The notes under the pieces: generated by a model
The model's database searches: none
Told to the model about the DNA's origin: nothing
Seen by the model: the letters and a program-made list of their open reading frames with translations, nothing else
Source: Pollutibacter sp044353505
Lineage (GTDB): Bacteria; Bacteroidota; Bacteroidia; Chitinophagales; Chitinophagaceae
NCBI GenBank assembly: GCA_044353505.1
Contig: JBILBU010000008.1
Location: forward strand, 8,121 to 72,120
Direction: 5' to 3'
Length of the DNA: 64,000 bases
Shown: positions 9,904 to 18,064 of the stretch, piece after piece
Position numbering within the stretch: the first letter of the stretch is position 1
Layout: the number at the start of each line of letters is the position of its first letter
Translations under genes and position numbers: made by a program

Positions 9904-10698
9904 TTATTTTTTTACTGGCAGGCGTTGCGCAAATAACCATGAAAGCAATGTGGGTTCCAGGAAAGCATTTTTCCAACTGTCATGACCAACCTCTGGATAT
10001 TCTGTATACTTAACTTTGGTATTTGAGGTACGCAATGTATTGTAGATTAGTCTTGAGTTTGAAACAGGAATCAACGGATCCTTATCGCCATGGAACAACC
10101 AGATGGGCATGTCTTTTCTATAATTCTTCAATCTTGCAGGATTAACCGCACCACAAATGGCGAATGCTGCTGCAAATACATCAGGCCTCCGCCAAAGCAA
10201 TTCATATGTTCCAAACCCCCCCATTGAAAGTCCGCCGATATAAACTCTTCGGCTATCAACCTGTGGGGAACTTCTTAGGGTATCAATAAAATCTGATACC
10301 AGTTTAAGTGCACTCTTGATTGGAGCATCTTCTAGATACTCATATCCTGTGCTATCTTTTTGTGAGGTTCGCTTGAACTCTGCCCACTTGTCTTGGATGG
10401 GGCATTGAGGAAATACAACTATTGCCGGGTAATTCGCTCTGTTCAAAGAATCTAAAAATAGGTCTGCACCCCAGGTAAGTTGTGCTTCATTGTCGTTGCC
10501 TCTTTCTCCTACACCATGAAGAAAAATGACCAATGGATATTTTTTATTTGATTGAAAGTTAAGTGGGGTAAGAATTCTGCAGGGGAGGGTATCTTCTCCA
10601 ACAATGAAAAGTTGTTTTTCAAACAGATTTTTTTCCTGAGCACTACTTTGGGTCATAAGCATGATGAGTAATGAGATGATGAGTCCGGGCTTTTTCAT
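9904..10698 (-). CDS. Secreted alpha/beta-hydrolase esterase (phospholipase/carboxylesterase or feruloyl-esterase-like)
   Basis: A 264-residue protein with a signal peptide (about residues 1-20, cleaved after SSA). The alpha/beta-hydrolase catalytic triad is complete: Ser158 in GGLSMGG, Asp207 in the LFHGDKD segment, and His239 in VGHDSW. An oxyanion segment FLHGVGERG lies near residue 59. The architecture matches the one-domain peptidase or esterase-like group common in Bacteroidota polysaccharide loci; the substrate is unknown. Its gene tail abuts that of the TonB receptor on the other strand with no space for a terminator. A gap of 54 nt separates its start from the tgt stop upstream on the same strand, so both may share a transcript. 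Confidence 0.85.
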   Translation of the reverse strand: MKKPGLIISLLIMLMTQSSAQEKNLFEKQLFIVGEDTLPCRILTPLNFQSNKKYPLVIFLHGVGERGNDNEAQLTWGADLFLDSLNRANYPAIVVFPQCPIQDKWAEFKRTSQKDSTGYEYLEDAPIKSALKLVSDFIDTLRSSPQVDSRRVYIGGLSMGGFGTYELLWRRPDVFAAAFAICGAVNPARLKNYRKDMPIWLFHGDKDPLIPVSNSRLIYNTLRTSNTKVKYTEYPEVGHDSWKNAFLEPTLLSWLFAQRLPVKK

Positions 10699-10752
10699 TG
10701 GTCGCTTTTATGGTTCGTGTTTTCCGAGATAAAAATAATCAAAATTCGATTC

Positions 10753-11892
10753 TTATAGTCGCCTTGTAATGATCGGCAGTATCCCTTTTTTCCATGCGGT
10801 GAAATTGCCTTCCAGAATTTTTTCCCTAGCCTCGTTGACCAACCAAAGATAAAAAGCCAAGTTTTGTATACTTGCAATGGTAAGCCCCAGAATTTCCTTA
10901 CTTTTCAACAGGTGTCTAAGGTAGGATTTTGAGTAGTAGGAAGAGACCTCATTGGTTAGGTTTTTATCAATCACATCATGATCGAATTCCCACTTTTTGT
11001 TGTCGATATTGATGATGCCTTCTGTAGTGAAGAGCATTGCGTTTCTGCCGTTTCTTGTAGGCATTACACAATCAAACATGTCAACACCCAGGGCAATGCA
11101 TTCAAGAAGATCTGCCGGGGTGCCTACTCCCATGAGGTAACGAGGTTTATTTTCTGGAAGGTGTTCGCAGCACCAACCGCAATATTCATAAATCAGCTCG
11201 GTGGGTTCTCCTACACTGAGTCCTCCAATGGCATTGCCAACTGCATTTTTTGAAGCAACAAATTCGCAAGAGGCTTTTCTTAGGTCTTTTTCTGTTCCAC
11301 CTTGAACAATGGGAAAGAGATTTTGGGTGTAGCCGTAGAGCGGTTCCGTATTTTGGAATCTATCAAAGCATCTATCTAGCCAGCGGTGGGTTAGTTCCAT
11401 CGATTTTTTTACATAGCCATATTCGCTAGGGTATGGCGGGCATTCATCGAATGCCATGATGATATCACCACCAATTACTCTTTGGATATCAATTGCTTTC
11501 TCAGGAGTGAAAAGATGCTTGGATCCGTCTATATGGCTTTGAAACAATACACCCTCTTCCGATATTTTTCTATTTGCAGCAAGAGAAAAAACCTGATATC
11601 CACCACTATCGGTTAGGATTGGTTTGTTCCAATGATTGAATTGATGCAATCCGCCTGCAGTTTGCAATACCTCCAACCCAGGCCTCAGGTATAGGTGATA
11701 GGTATTGCCCAAAATAATTTGTGCTTTCACATCAGATGCCAGCTGTTGCTGTGAAACAGCTTTGACTGTTCCTGCGGTACCAACCGGCATAAAGATGGGA
11801 GTTTGGATTACACCATGATCAGTGGTGATGGTCCCTGCCCTTGCCTGAGACAAAGGGTCTTTCTTCTCAAGAGTAAAGCTGAGTGCAGGCAT
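10753..11892 (-). CDS. tgt: tRNA-guanine(34) transglycosylase (Zn-ligand-free variant)
   Basis: Exchanges guanine-34 for the queuine precursor preQ1 in tRNAs with GUN anticodons. The 379-residue length is usual for bacterial TGT. The (beta/alpha)8 landmarks are intact: Asp95 in LTDSGGYQVFS, GGLSVGEP near 223, and the nucleophile Asp274 in MFDCVMPTRNGRNA. The C-terminal zinc site is not: the CxCxxC...H pattern (Cys302, Cys304, Cys307 and His333 in the E. coli enzyme) is absent, with no Cys in residues 300-335 here and Gln343 at the place of the His (SIQNLAFY). Loss of these ligands may be lineage-typical. The start is the ATG at 11892. Confidence 0.93.
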   Translation of the reverse strand: MPALSFTLEKKDPLSQARAGTITTDHGVIQTPIFMPVGTAGTVKAVSQQQLASDVKAQIILGNTYHLYLRPGLEVLQTAGGLHQFNHWNKPILTDSGGYQVFSLAANRKISEEGVLFQSHIDGSKHLFTPEKAIDIQRVIGGDIIMAFDECPPYPSEYGYVKKSMELTHRWLDRCFDRFQNTEPLYGYTQNLFPIVQGGTEKDLRKASCEFVASKNAVGNAIGGLSVGEPTELIYEYCGWCCEHLPENKPRYLMGVGTPADLLECIALGVDMFDCVMPTRNGRNAMLFTTEGIINIDNKKWEFDHDVIDKNLTNEVSSYYSKSYLRHLLKSKEILGLTIASIQNLAFYLWLVNEAREKILEGNFTAWKKGILPIITRRL

Positions 11893-11963
11893 GCTGCAAG
11901 ATAAAGAGATTGAAGGGCATCATTAATTTTTTAAATTCAATTTCGTTTCTTGCTTTTATCTGT

Positions 11964-11971
11964 TACTTTTG
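11964..11971 (+). promoter_or_regulatory. -7 promoter-like element before the four-TM protein gene
   Basis: TACTTTTG matches TAnnTTTG and lies 18 nt before the ATG at 11990. No TTG is present at the ideal -33 spacing, so support is moderate. Confidence 0.45.
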
Positions 11972-11989
11972 GGAGAATAAATTTATAGT

Positions 11990-12463
11990 ATGGAAACCGG
12001 ACTTCTTCATTTGCACAATTTGCTTCGTTGGGTAGTGTTAATATTACTACTGGTGTCAATTTACAAAAGTTATGCGGGAGGGTCTGGCAATAAGAAGTTT
12101 ACGGCTTCTGACAAGAAAATCTGGTTGTTTACCATGATTGCTTCCCACATTACCTTATTGCTTGGCCTTTATCAGTGGTTATGGGGAAGGTATGGTGTGT
12201 TGAGTTATATAAAGCCTGAAGGCAGTTCAACCATGAAGGATCCCTTTCTTCGTTTTTTCCAGGTTGAGCATCCCATATCCATGCTTCTTGCTATTCTTTT
12301 TATTACCCTGGGTTATGGAATGGCCAAGAAACAAGTTGAAGACGCAGTGAAATTTAAGAAGGCCCTGCGCTATTTTATCTTGGCACTGATCCTGATTTTG
12401 GCCGCAGTACCTTGGCCTTTCAGGGGTGATATCATTGGAAGACCGCTTTTTCCAGGAATGTAA
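11990..12463 (+). CDS. Small four-helix integral membrane protein of unknown function
   Basis: A 157-residue protein with four predicted membrane segments at roughly residues 10-28, 45-65, 95-115 and 128-145. Histidines lie at or near helix ends (LLHLHNLLRW at the N terminus, ASHITLLLG, VEHPISML), a pattern that could bind haem as in cytochrome b-like proteins, but that is only a possibility. I do not recognise a named family. It lies between divergent tgt and the start of the alpha ribosomal operon, in the place where secY or map would sit in an uninterrupted spc-alpha cluster. Confidence 0.75.
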   Translation: METGLLHLHNLLRWVVLILLLVSIYKSYAGGSGNKKFTASDKKIWLFTMIASHITLLLGLYQWLWGRYGVLSYIKPEGSSTMKDPFLRFFQVEHPISMLLAILFITLGYGMAKKQVEDAVKFKKALRYFILALILILAAVPWPFRGDIIGRPLFPGM

Positions 12464-12614
12464 AAGATTGGCTTTAGTATATAACTAATTGACTTTAAAT
12501 TATTTATATATTAAATATCACATTTTTACCCCCTTTTTATTTCAATTCGTCAATTCTCTGGCACTACTTGGTTAAATTATCTGAAAGATATTTTTCTAAT
12601 TATGCTGATTCTCT

Positions 12615-12622
12615 TATCTTTG
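12615..12622 (+). promoter_or_regulatory. -7 promoter element of the infA-led ribosomal operon
   Basis: TATCTTTG matches TAnnTTTG and ends 14 nt before the infA ATG, so the transcript leader would be only about 8-10 nt. The preceding 150 nt are very AT-rich, as expected for a strong ribosomal promoter region. No TTG is seen at ideal -33 spacing. Confidence 0.6.
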
Positions 12623-12636
12623 CGCTCCCAAAAAGT

Positions 12637-12855
12637 ATGGCCAAACAAGCTCTCATTAAACAAGACGGTAACATAACAGAAGCACTCAGCAATGCTATGT
12701 TCAAAGTGAAATTGGAAAACGGACATGAGATACTAGCCACTATTTCGGGTAAAATGAGGATGCACTATATACGTATTCTTCCTGGTGACAGGGTAGGCGT
12801 TGAGATGAGTCCTTATGATTTAACAAGAGGCAGAATCATTTTCAGGTATAAATAA
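12637..12855 (+). CDS. infA: Translation initiation factor IF-1
   Basis: The 72 residues are the standard length of IF-1, a single OB-fold protein that binds the 30S A site during initiation. The start MAKQALIKQDG and the end GRIIFRYK are diagnostic. A TTG 23 codons upstream is in frame, but it lies before the promoter element and the family begins at this ATG. It is the first gene of the alpha operon infA-rpmJ-rpsM-rpsK-rpsD-rpoA-rplQ, with rpmJ starting 31 nt downstream. Confidence 0.97.
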   Translation: MAKQALIKQDGNITEALSNAMFKVKLENGHEILATISGKMRMHYIRILPGDRVGVEMSPYDLTRGRIIFRYK

Positions 12856-12886
12856 TAATTGCTCCTCGTGAGCCAAAAACAGATAT

Positions 12887-13003
12887 ATGAAAGTAAGAGC
12901 ATCCATCAAAAAACGCAGCGCTGATTGTAAGATCGTGCGTAGGAAAGGCAAACTATATGTGATTAACAAAAAAAACCCTCGCTACAAGCAACGTCAGGGT
13001 TAA
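12887..13003 (+). CDS. rpmJ: 50S ribosomal protein L36 (bL36), zinc-free form
   Basis: A 38-codon gene read directly from the sequence; it begins MKVRASIKKRS and ends in the conserved YKQRQG. The zinc-ribbon ligands of canonical L36 (Cys11, Cys14, Cys27, His33) appear here as Ser11, Cys14, Asn27 and Tyr33, so only one remains and this is the C-minus form that does not need zinc. It is placed between infA and rpsM, its normal position. Confidence 0.96.
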   Translation: MKVRASIKKRSADCKIVRRKGKLYVINKKNPRYKQRQG

Positions 13004-13039
13004 TCTAACAAATACAAAGTACAAACACAATAAACATCT

Positions 13040-13420
13040 ATGGCTCGTATCGCAGGTATTGATTTGCCGAAGAACAAAAGAGGAGAGATTGGTCTAACCT
13101 ACATCTTTGGAATTGGACGTTCTACTGCCCAGTATATTTTGGGGAAAGCAGAAATTGATTTTAACAAGAAAGTAAATCAGTGGAATGATGAGGAACTGAC
13201 TTCAATCAGGAACATCATCACCAATGAGTTTAAAGTAGAAGGACAACTTCGTTCTGAGGTTCAAATGTCAATCAAGCGTTTACTTGATATAGCATGTTAT
13301 CGTGGACTTCGCCATCGTAAAGGACTTCCTGTTAGGGGTCAGCGTACAAAAACAAACGCTCGTACAAGGAAAGGAAAGAGGAAGACTGTTGCGGGTAAAA
13401 AGAAGGCAGCTAAGAAATAA
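13040..13420 (+). CDS. rpsM: 30S ribosomal protein S13 (uS13)
   Basis: The 126 residues match the usual S13 length. It starts MARIAGIDLPKNKR and has the helix-two-turn-helix segment GIGRSTAQYIL, the GLRHRKGLPVRGQRTKTNART rRNA-binding segment near residue 90, and a Lys-rich tail. It sits in the head of the 30S subunit and contacts the P-site tRNA. The gap to rpsK downstream is unusually long (145 nt) and contains a hairpin candidate described separately. Confidence 0.97.
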   Translation: MARIAGIDLPKNKRGEIGLTYIFGIGRSTAQYILGKAEIDFNKKVNQWNDEELTSIRNIITNEFKVEGQLRSEVQMSIKRLLDIACYRGLRHRKGLPVRGQRTKTNARTRKGKRKTVAGKKKAAKK

Positions 13421-13480
13421 AGATTCGGGAGAGTAGCTTATGCTGCTTTTCTGTTTTTTGATATGCACCATTGATATTGT

Positions 13481-13522
13481 CTGTTCAGCGCCGGAAACTG
13501 GGTGCAAGCGAGGGTTGAACAG
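13481..13522 (+). promoter_or_regulatory. Candidate structured RNA between rpsM and rpsK
   Basis: In the 145-nt space between two ribosomal protein genes, CTGTTCA (13481-13487) can pair with TGAACAG (13516-13522). Stacked directly inside it, GCGCC (13488-13492) can pair with GGTGC (13501-13505, one G-U pair) around an 8-nt loop, leaving a 10-nt bulge on one side. There is no T run, so it is not a terminator. It could be an r-protein autoregulatory site acting on rpsK-rpsD (S4 regulates this operon in other bacteria) or an RNA-processing site; this is inference. Confidence 0.4.
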
Positions 13523-13565
13523 GGTCTGAAAGGATCACATTTTTTGAGTACCTATTTAAGATTTT

Positions 13566-13970
13566 ATGGCAAAAGCACAACAAAACAGCGCAAAGTCAGC
13601 TGCAAAGAAAAGAGTGGTAAAGGTTGATAGTTTCGGGGATGCCCACATCAGCGCCACGTTTAACAACATCATCATTAGCTTGACAAACAAAAATGGTCAG
13701 GTTATCTCTTGGAGCAGTGCAGGTAAAATGGGCTTTAGAGGTTCTAAGAAAAACACGCCTTATGCAGCGCAAATGGCAGCACAGGATGCAGCAAGAGTTG
13801 CTCTTGATGCAGGTTTAAAGCGTGTAGATGTTTATGTAAAAGGTCCTGGTTCAGGAAGAGAAGGTGCTATTCGTGCACTTGCAAATTCTGGAATCGAGGT
13901 AGTAATGATTAAGGACATGACGCCACTTCCTCACAACGGATGCCGTCCTCCTAAAAAACGTCGTGTTTAA
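13566..13970 (+). CDS. rpsK: 30S ribosomal protein S11 (uS11)
   Basis: A 134-residue protein; the conserved core contains ATFNNIIISLT near residue 32, the GSGREGAIRAL segment near 97, and the end DMTPLPHNGCRPPKKRRV, all diagnostic of S11. It binds 16S rRNA on the platform. The N-terminal extension of about 20 basic residues is usual in Bacteroidota. It is followed after 86 nt by rpsD. Confidence 0.97.
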   Translation: MAKAQQNSAKSAAKKRVVKVDSFGDAHISATFNNIIISLTNKNGQVISWSSAGKMGFRGSKKNTPYAAQMAAQDAARVALDAGLKRVDVYVKGPGSGREGAIRALANSGIEVVMIKDMTPLPHNGCRPPKKRRV

Positions 13971-14056
13971 TTTTTATATTTCAATAACAGGCATTGGATT
14001 CAGTTTTATGATTTTTTAATAATCCACTGTCAATTTTAAAAAATCAACCTAACATT

Positions 14057-14662
14057 ATGGCACGTTACACAGGTCCAAAAACAAAAATCTGCAGAAAGTT
14101 TGGTGAGCCAATTCTCGGAAACGGGAAGTATCTCGACAAAAACAGTGTCCCTCCAGGACAGCACGGAGCTACTCGCAAGAGAAAGCAGCCGAGTGAATAT
14201 GCAGTTCAGCTGAAAGAAAAACAAAAGGCAAAATACACGTACGGTTTGTTGGAGCGCCAGTTCCGTAAAACCTTTGATGAGGCAGCCCGTTTGAAAGGTG
14301 TTACCGGAGAGAACTTGATTAAGTTGCTTGAGGCGCGTCTTGACAATACGGTTTACCGTATGGGGCTATCTGCTTCTCGTCCAGGTGCACGCCAACTTGT
14401 TGCGCACAAACACATCATGGTAAATGATATTGTTGTGAATATTCCTTCTTACCAATTGAAGCCAGGTGATGTAATCTCTGTGGCTGATAAGAGTAGGGCA
14501 AACGAGAGTCTTGCTGCATTGATGAGGCCTAGAAATCCAAAAATTGGATGGGTTGATTTCAATGAAGCTCAACTTTCAGGTACGTTCATTGCTTATCCTG
14601 AAAGGGAGAATATCCCAGAGAACATCAGGGAGCAGTTGATCGTCGAATTGTATTCTAAGTAA
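14057..14662 (+). CDS. rpsD: 30S ribosomal protein S4 (uS4)
   Basis: A 201-residue primary rRNA-binding protein, usual length 200-208. It starts MARYTGPKTKICRKFGEP. The S4 RNA-binding domain covers about residues 90-155 (RLDNTVYRMGLSASRPGARQ, then HKHIMVNDIVVNIPSY). Only one Cys is present, at Cys12 (counting Met as 1) in the N-terminal region, so this is the zinc-free type. S4 is the translational repressor of the alpha operon in E. coli and B. subtilis, which makes the structured gap upstream of rpsK interesting. Confidence 0.97.
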   Translation: MARYTGPKTKICRKFGEPILGNGKYLDKNSVPPGQHGATRKRKQPSEYAVQLKEKQKAKYTYGLLERQFRKTFDEAARLKGVTGENLIKLLEARLDNTVYRMGLSASRPGARQLVAHKHIMVNDIVVNIPSYQLKPGDVISVADKSRANESLAALMRPRNPKIGWVDFNEAQLSGTFIAYPERENIPENIREQLIVELYSK

Positions 14663-14748
14663 TCTTCCTGATGCATTGTGCATCCAGGTTTTCATATCAC
14701 CCGTTTTCCCGATCACTCGGGATCTAACAAACAAAAAGGAATTTAAAT

Positions 14749-15750
14749 ATGGCCATTTTAAATTTCCAGCAGCCGGACAAAATAGTTCTTCAGAAAGCAA
14801 ATGATTTTGAAGCACAATTCGAGTTCCGTCCACTAGAACCAGGATACGGTGTTACCATTGGTAATGCGCTCCGCAGGGTACTTCTTAGCTCACTTGAAGG
14901 ATATGCCATTTCAGGCATTGTCATCGAGGGTGCAGATCACGAATTCGCCACCCTCAAAGGTGTTGTTGAAGACGTTACAGAGATTATTCTAAATCTGAAG
15001 CAAATCAGGTTCAAGAAAATACTTGACCATGATGTGCAGAGTGAAAAATTGACACTCTCGATTAAGGGTAAATCTGAATTCACCGCAGGCATGATCGATG
15101 AAGTCACTGGAACTTTCCAAGTGATGAACCCTGAGCTTCTTATTTGCTCAATGGATCCTTCAGCAAAACTTAATATCGAACTTCATATCACCAAAGGAAG
15201 GGGCTATGTTCCATCCGATGAGAACAAGGTAAAAGAAGCTCCATTTGGGTATATTCCGATCGACTCAATCTACACGCCAATCAAGAATGTAAAATACGCT
15301 ATTGAAAATACGCGTGTTGAACAAAGAACTGATTTCGAAAAGTTGTTGCTTGATGTTGTAACTGATGGTACGATTCATCCTGAAGAAGCAGTTAAACAAG
15401 CTTCTAGGATCTTGATTCAACACCTTATGATCATCACCGATGAGAACATCACGTTCGATAATAAGGAAGAGAAGAAAGAGGACATGGTAGATGAGCAGAC
15501 GCTTCAACTGAGAAAGGTATTAAAAACACCTTTGGAGGATCTAGACTTGTCAGTTCGTGCTTTTAACTGTTTGAAAGCAGCAAAAATCAATAGCCTTAGC
15601 CAATTGGTACAATACGAGCAAGAAGACCTCATGAAGTTTAGGAACTTTGGTCAGAAGTCACTTTCTGAAATTGAGCAGGTACTTCAAGAAAGAGGTCTAC
15701 ACTTCGGTATGGATCTTGCCAAGCTTGGTATCGATGTAGAAGAATTTTAG
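14749..15750 (+). CDS. rpoA: RNA polymerase alpha subunit
   Basis: A 333-residue protein with an N-terminal dimerisation and assembly domain (GYGVTIGNALRRVLLSSLEG near residue 33 is diagnostic) through about residue 235, a flexible acidic linker (KEEKKEDMVDEQ), and the C-terminal DNA- and activator-binding domain (LDLSVRAFNCLKAAKI onward, with FGQKSLSEIEQVL). The length is typical. It is co-transcribed with the ribosomal genes on either side. Confidence 0.98.
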   Translation: MAILNFQQPDKIVLQKANDFEAQFEFRPLEPGYGVTIGNALRRVLLSSLEGYAISGIVIEGADHEFATLKGVVEDVTEIILNLKQIRFKKILDHDVQSEKLTLSIKGKSEFTAGMIDEVTGTFQVMNPELLICSMDPSAKLNIELHITKGRGYVPSDENKVKEAPFGYIPIDSIYTPIKNVKYAIENTRVEQRTDFEKLLLDVVTDGTIHPEEAVKQASRILIQHLMIITDENITFDNKEEKKEDMVDEQTLQLRKVLKTPLEDLDLSVRAFNCLKAAKINSLSQLVQYEQEDLMKFRNFGQKSLSEIEQVLQERGLHFGMDLAKLGIDVEEF

Positions 15751-15821
15751 TAAATCACAGGGAAACCTGATTTTTAAACAGCTGTAATTCCTGACACGGT
15801 ACAGCTATAAAACAACATGTC

Positions 15822-16349
15822 ATGCGTCACGGAGACAAAATAAACAATTTAGGACGTACAAAGTCCCACCGCGTTGCCCTTTTAAGCAACATGGCAACTC
15901 AGCTTATTACGTATAAGCGTATCGTTACTACACTCGCAAAAGCAAAAGCATTGCGCACTTACGTTGAACCTTTGATTACAAAAACAAAGAAGGTTGAAAG
16001 TACTGAGCAAATTATGCATAATCACCGTTTGGTGTTCTCTCACTTGCAGGATAAAGCTGCTGTAAAAGAATTATTCACCGTTATCGGTCCAAAAGTGGCT
16101 GCCCGTCCAGGTGGTTACACTAGAATCATCAAATTGGGTATTCGCTTGGGAGATAACGCCGAAAGGGCGATGATCGAACTGGTTGATTTCAATGAAATCT
16201 ACGGAAAAGGAAAAGGTGAAGCTGCTGCTCCAGCTAAGAAGACCAGAAGAAGTGCTGCAAGCAAGAAAAAAACTTCAGAATCTGCTGAAGAAAAAGCTCC
16301 TGCTGCTGATGCCTCACCGGCCACTGAAGCTTCAACCGACTCTGAATAA
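15822..16349 (+). CDS. rplQ: 50S ribosomal protein L17 (bL17) with C-terminal extension
   Basis: A 175-residue protein. The core (residues 1-125) is standard L17: MRHGDKINNLGRTKSHRVALL, then RPGGYTRIIKLG and GDNAERAMIELVDF. The last 45 or so residues are a low-complexity Ala/Lys/Glu/Ser tail not found in the 127-residue E. coli protein; such tails are common in Bacteroidota L17. It is the last gene of the alpha operon, followed by a terminator. Confidence 0.96.
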   Translation: MRHGDKINNLGRTKSHRVALLSNMATQLITYKRIVTTLAKAKALRTYVEPLITKTKKVESTEQIMHNHRLVFSHLQDKAAVKELFTVIGPKVAARPGGYTRIIKLGIRLGDNAERAMIELVDFNEIYGKGKGEAAAPAKKTRRSAASKKKTSESAEEKAPAADASPATEASTDSE

Positions 16350-16374
16350 GAAAATGTTGATAAATTAATTCTTT

Positions 16375-16405
16375 AAAAGGCAGGGCGTTTGACTCTGCCT
16401 TTTTT
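16375..16405 (+). terminator. Rho-independent terminator after rplQ
   Basis: AAAAGGCAG (16375-16383) pairs with CTGCCTTTT (16395-16403) around an 11-nt loop and runs into T residues. It closes the ribosomal operon 26 nt after the rplQ stop and 24 nt before carA. Confidence 0.88.
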
Positions 16406-16428
16406 ATTTTGCACTTAAATTAGGAATC

Positions 16429-17538
16429 ATGCCAAATCAAGAAATTAAATCTCTCCCAGCTTTACTTGTGCTTGAAGATGGTAAGGTGTTCCATGGTCGT
16501 TCTTTCGGCATGGTTGGAACCACTTCTGGCGAACTCTGTTTTAATACAGGCATGACAGGCTATCAGGAGGTGTTTACGGATCCAAGTTATTTTGGACAGG
16601 TTCTTATCATGAACAACGTGCACACTGGAAATTATGGGGTAAAGGAGGAAGATGTAGAGAGCAGTACCGTGAAGATAAAGGGCCTTATCGGCAGAAATCT
16701 TGAGGGAAAGTTCAGTAGGCTGATGGCAAACGACTCCCTTCAAAACTACCTTATAGAGCAGAAAGTTGTAGCCATTGAGGATATAGATACTCGGGCATTG
16801 GTTACTCATATCAGGGAGAAGGGTGCAATGAACTGTATTATTTCATCCGAAAATGCAGACCTTGAATCTCTTAAAGCGGCACTTAAAAAAGTTCCATCCA
16901 TGAAAGGTCTTGAATTGGCTTCATTGGTTTCCACCACTGAAGTATATCATATGGGAGACCCCAACTCTTCAATTCGCATTGCTGTGCTAGACTTTGGTGT
17001 AAAACGCAACATCATCCAATGCATGGCTGATCGTGGAGCATACGTGCGTGTCCATCCTGCCAAAACAAGCATGGAGGAACTCATGAAATTCGAGCCGCAT
17101 GGATTTTTTATCTCTAACGGTCCAGGTGACCCATCGTCTATGGACTATGCTGTAGCAACGGTCAAGAAGATTCTTGAAACGAAAAAGCCTGTATTTGGCA
17201 TCTGTCTTGGTCACCAGCTTCTTGCTTTGGCCAATGGAATACCAACGTTTAAAATGCATCATGGGCATAGGGGGTTGAATCATCCGGTGAAGAATCTGAT
17301 GACTGGACTTTGCGAAATCACCACACAAAATCATGGCTTTGCAGTAGATCCCGATGCTGTTCGCAACTCTCCTTCTATTGAGATAACGCATGTTAATTTG
17401 AATGACAACTCTATTGAGGGCATCAAGGTAAAGGACCGCCCTGCATTCTCTGTTCAATACCATCCTGAAGCAACGCCTGGTCCACACGACAGTCGCTATC
17501 TTTTCGATGATTTCATCGCGCTAATCAACAATAATTAA
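16429..17538 (+). CDS. carA: Carbamoyl-phosphate synthase small subunit (glutaminase)
   Basis: A 369-residue subunit that hydrolyses glutamine and passes ammonia to CarB for carbamoyl phosphate (arginine and pyrimidine synthesis). The N-terminal CarA-specific domain (LVLEDGKVFHGRSFG, then MTGYQEVFTDPSY) is followed by a class I amidotransferase domain from about residue 183, with nucleophile Cys259 (GICLGHQ) and His345/Glu347 (YHPEATPGP). carB is not in the window. The rplQ-carA neighbourhood is frequent in Bacteroidota. The stop is 3 nt before the aroQ start, so the two are an operon. Confidence 0.96.
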   Translation: MPNQEIKSLPALLVLEDGKVFHGRSFGMVGTTSGELCFNTGMTGYQEVFTDPSYFGQVLIMNNVHTGNYGVKEEDVESSTVKIKGLIGRNLEGKFSRLMANDSLQNYLIEQKVVAIEDIDTRALVTHIREKGAMNCIISSENADLESLKAALKKVPSMKGLELASLVSTTEVYHMGDPNSSIRIAVLDFGVKRNIIQCMADRGAYVRVHPAKTSMEELMKFEPHGFFISNGPGDPSSMDYAVATVKKILETKKPVFGICLGHQLLALANGIPTFKMHHGHRGLNHPVKNLMTGLCEITTQNHGFAVDPDAVRNSPSIEITHVNLNDNSIEGIKVKDRPAFSVQYHPEATPGPHDSRYLFDDFIALINNN

Positions 17539-17541
17539 TAC

Positions 17542-17964
17542 GTGAAAAAGATATCCATTATCAATGGGCCTAACCTGAACCTTCTTGGAAAGAGGGAGCC
17601 AGATGTATACGGTGCAAAAGGGTTTGATTCTTATCTAGAAAACCTGAAGCAGCATCATTCAGATGTCATCATTGATTATTTCCAAAGCAATATTGAAGGT
17701 GAGTTAATCGACGCTATTCAGAAAGCTGGATTTTCTGCTGATGGCATTATAATCAATCCAGGTGGGTATACGCATACTTCTGTTGCCATTGGGGATGCAA
17801 TTGCAGCCATCACGGCTCCCGTTGTTGAAGTGCATATTTCTAATGTTCATGCTCGGGAAGAATTCAGGAAAATTTCACATGTGTCTGCTAAAGCACGAGG
17901 TACGATTTGTGGACTTGGCTTGGATGGATATTCTTTGGCGATTCAGTATTTGAAAGGCCTTTAA
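17542..17964 (+). CDS. aroQ: 3-Dehydroquinate dehydratase, type II
   Basis: A 140-residue cytoplasmic enzyme of the shikimate pathway (3-dehydroquinate to 3-dehydroshikimate). The type II fold is shown by INGPNLNLLGKREPDVYG with the catalytic Tyr23, IINPGGYTHTSVAI near residue 73, and the active-site His in VEVHISN near 101. The start is a GTG at 17542, 3 nt after the carA stop; no ATG fits the conserved N terminus. It is probably translated by coupling with carA. Confidence 0.95.
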   Translation: MKKISIINGPNLNLLGKREPDVYGAKGFDSYLENLKQHHSDVIIDYFQSNIEGELIDAIQKAGFSADGIIINPGGYTHTSVAIGDAIAAITAPVVEVHISNVHAREEFRKISHVSAKARGTICGLGLDGYSLAIQYLKGL

Positions 17965-18064
17965 TCCTTTTATCCAGCAGCTTCGTATTTTGTCTTTAAC
18001 CCCCACAATTTTATTTTATGAGTTTGTTTTGATCTCTTCTAAAGAGATTTAAATACATTTATGT

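Noticed and set aside
16987..17487. 166-codon open frame on the minus strand
   Set aside because: It lies wholly inside carA, antisense to a gene with a complete set of family motifs; the product has no recognisable domain.
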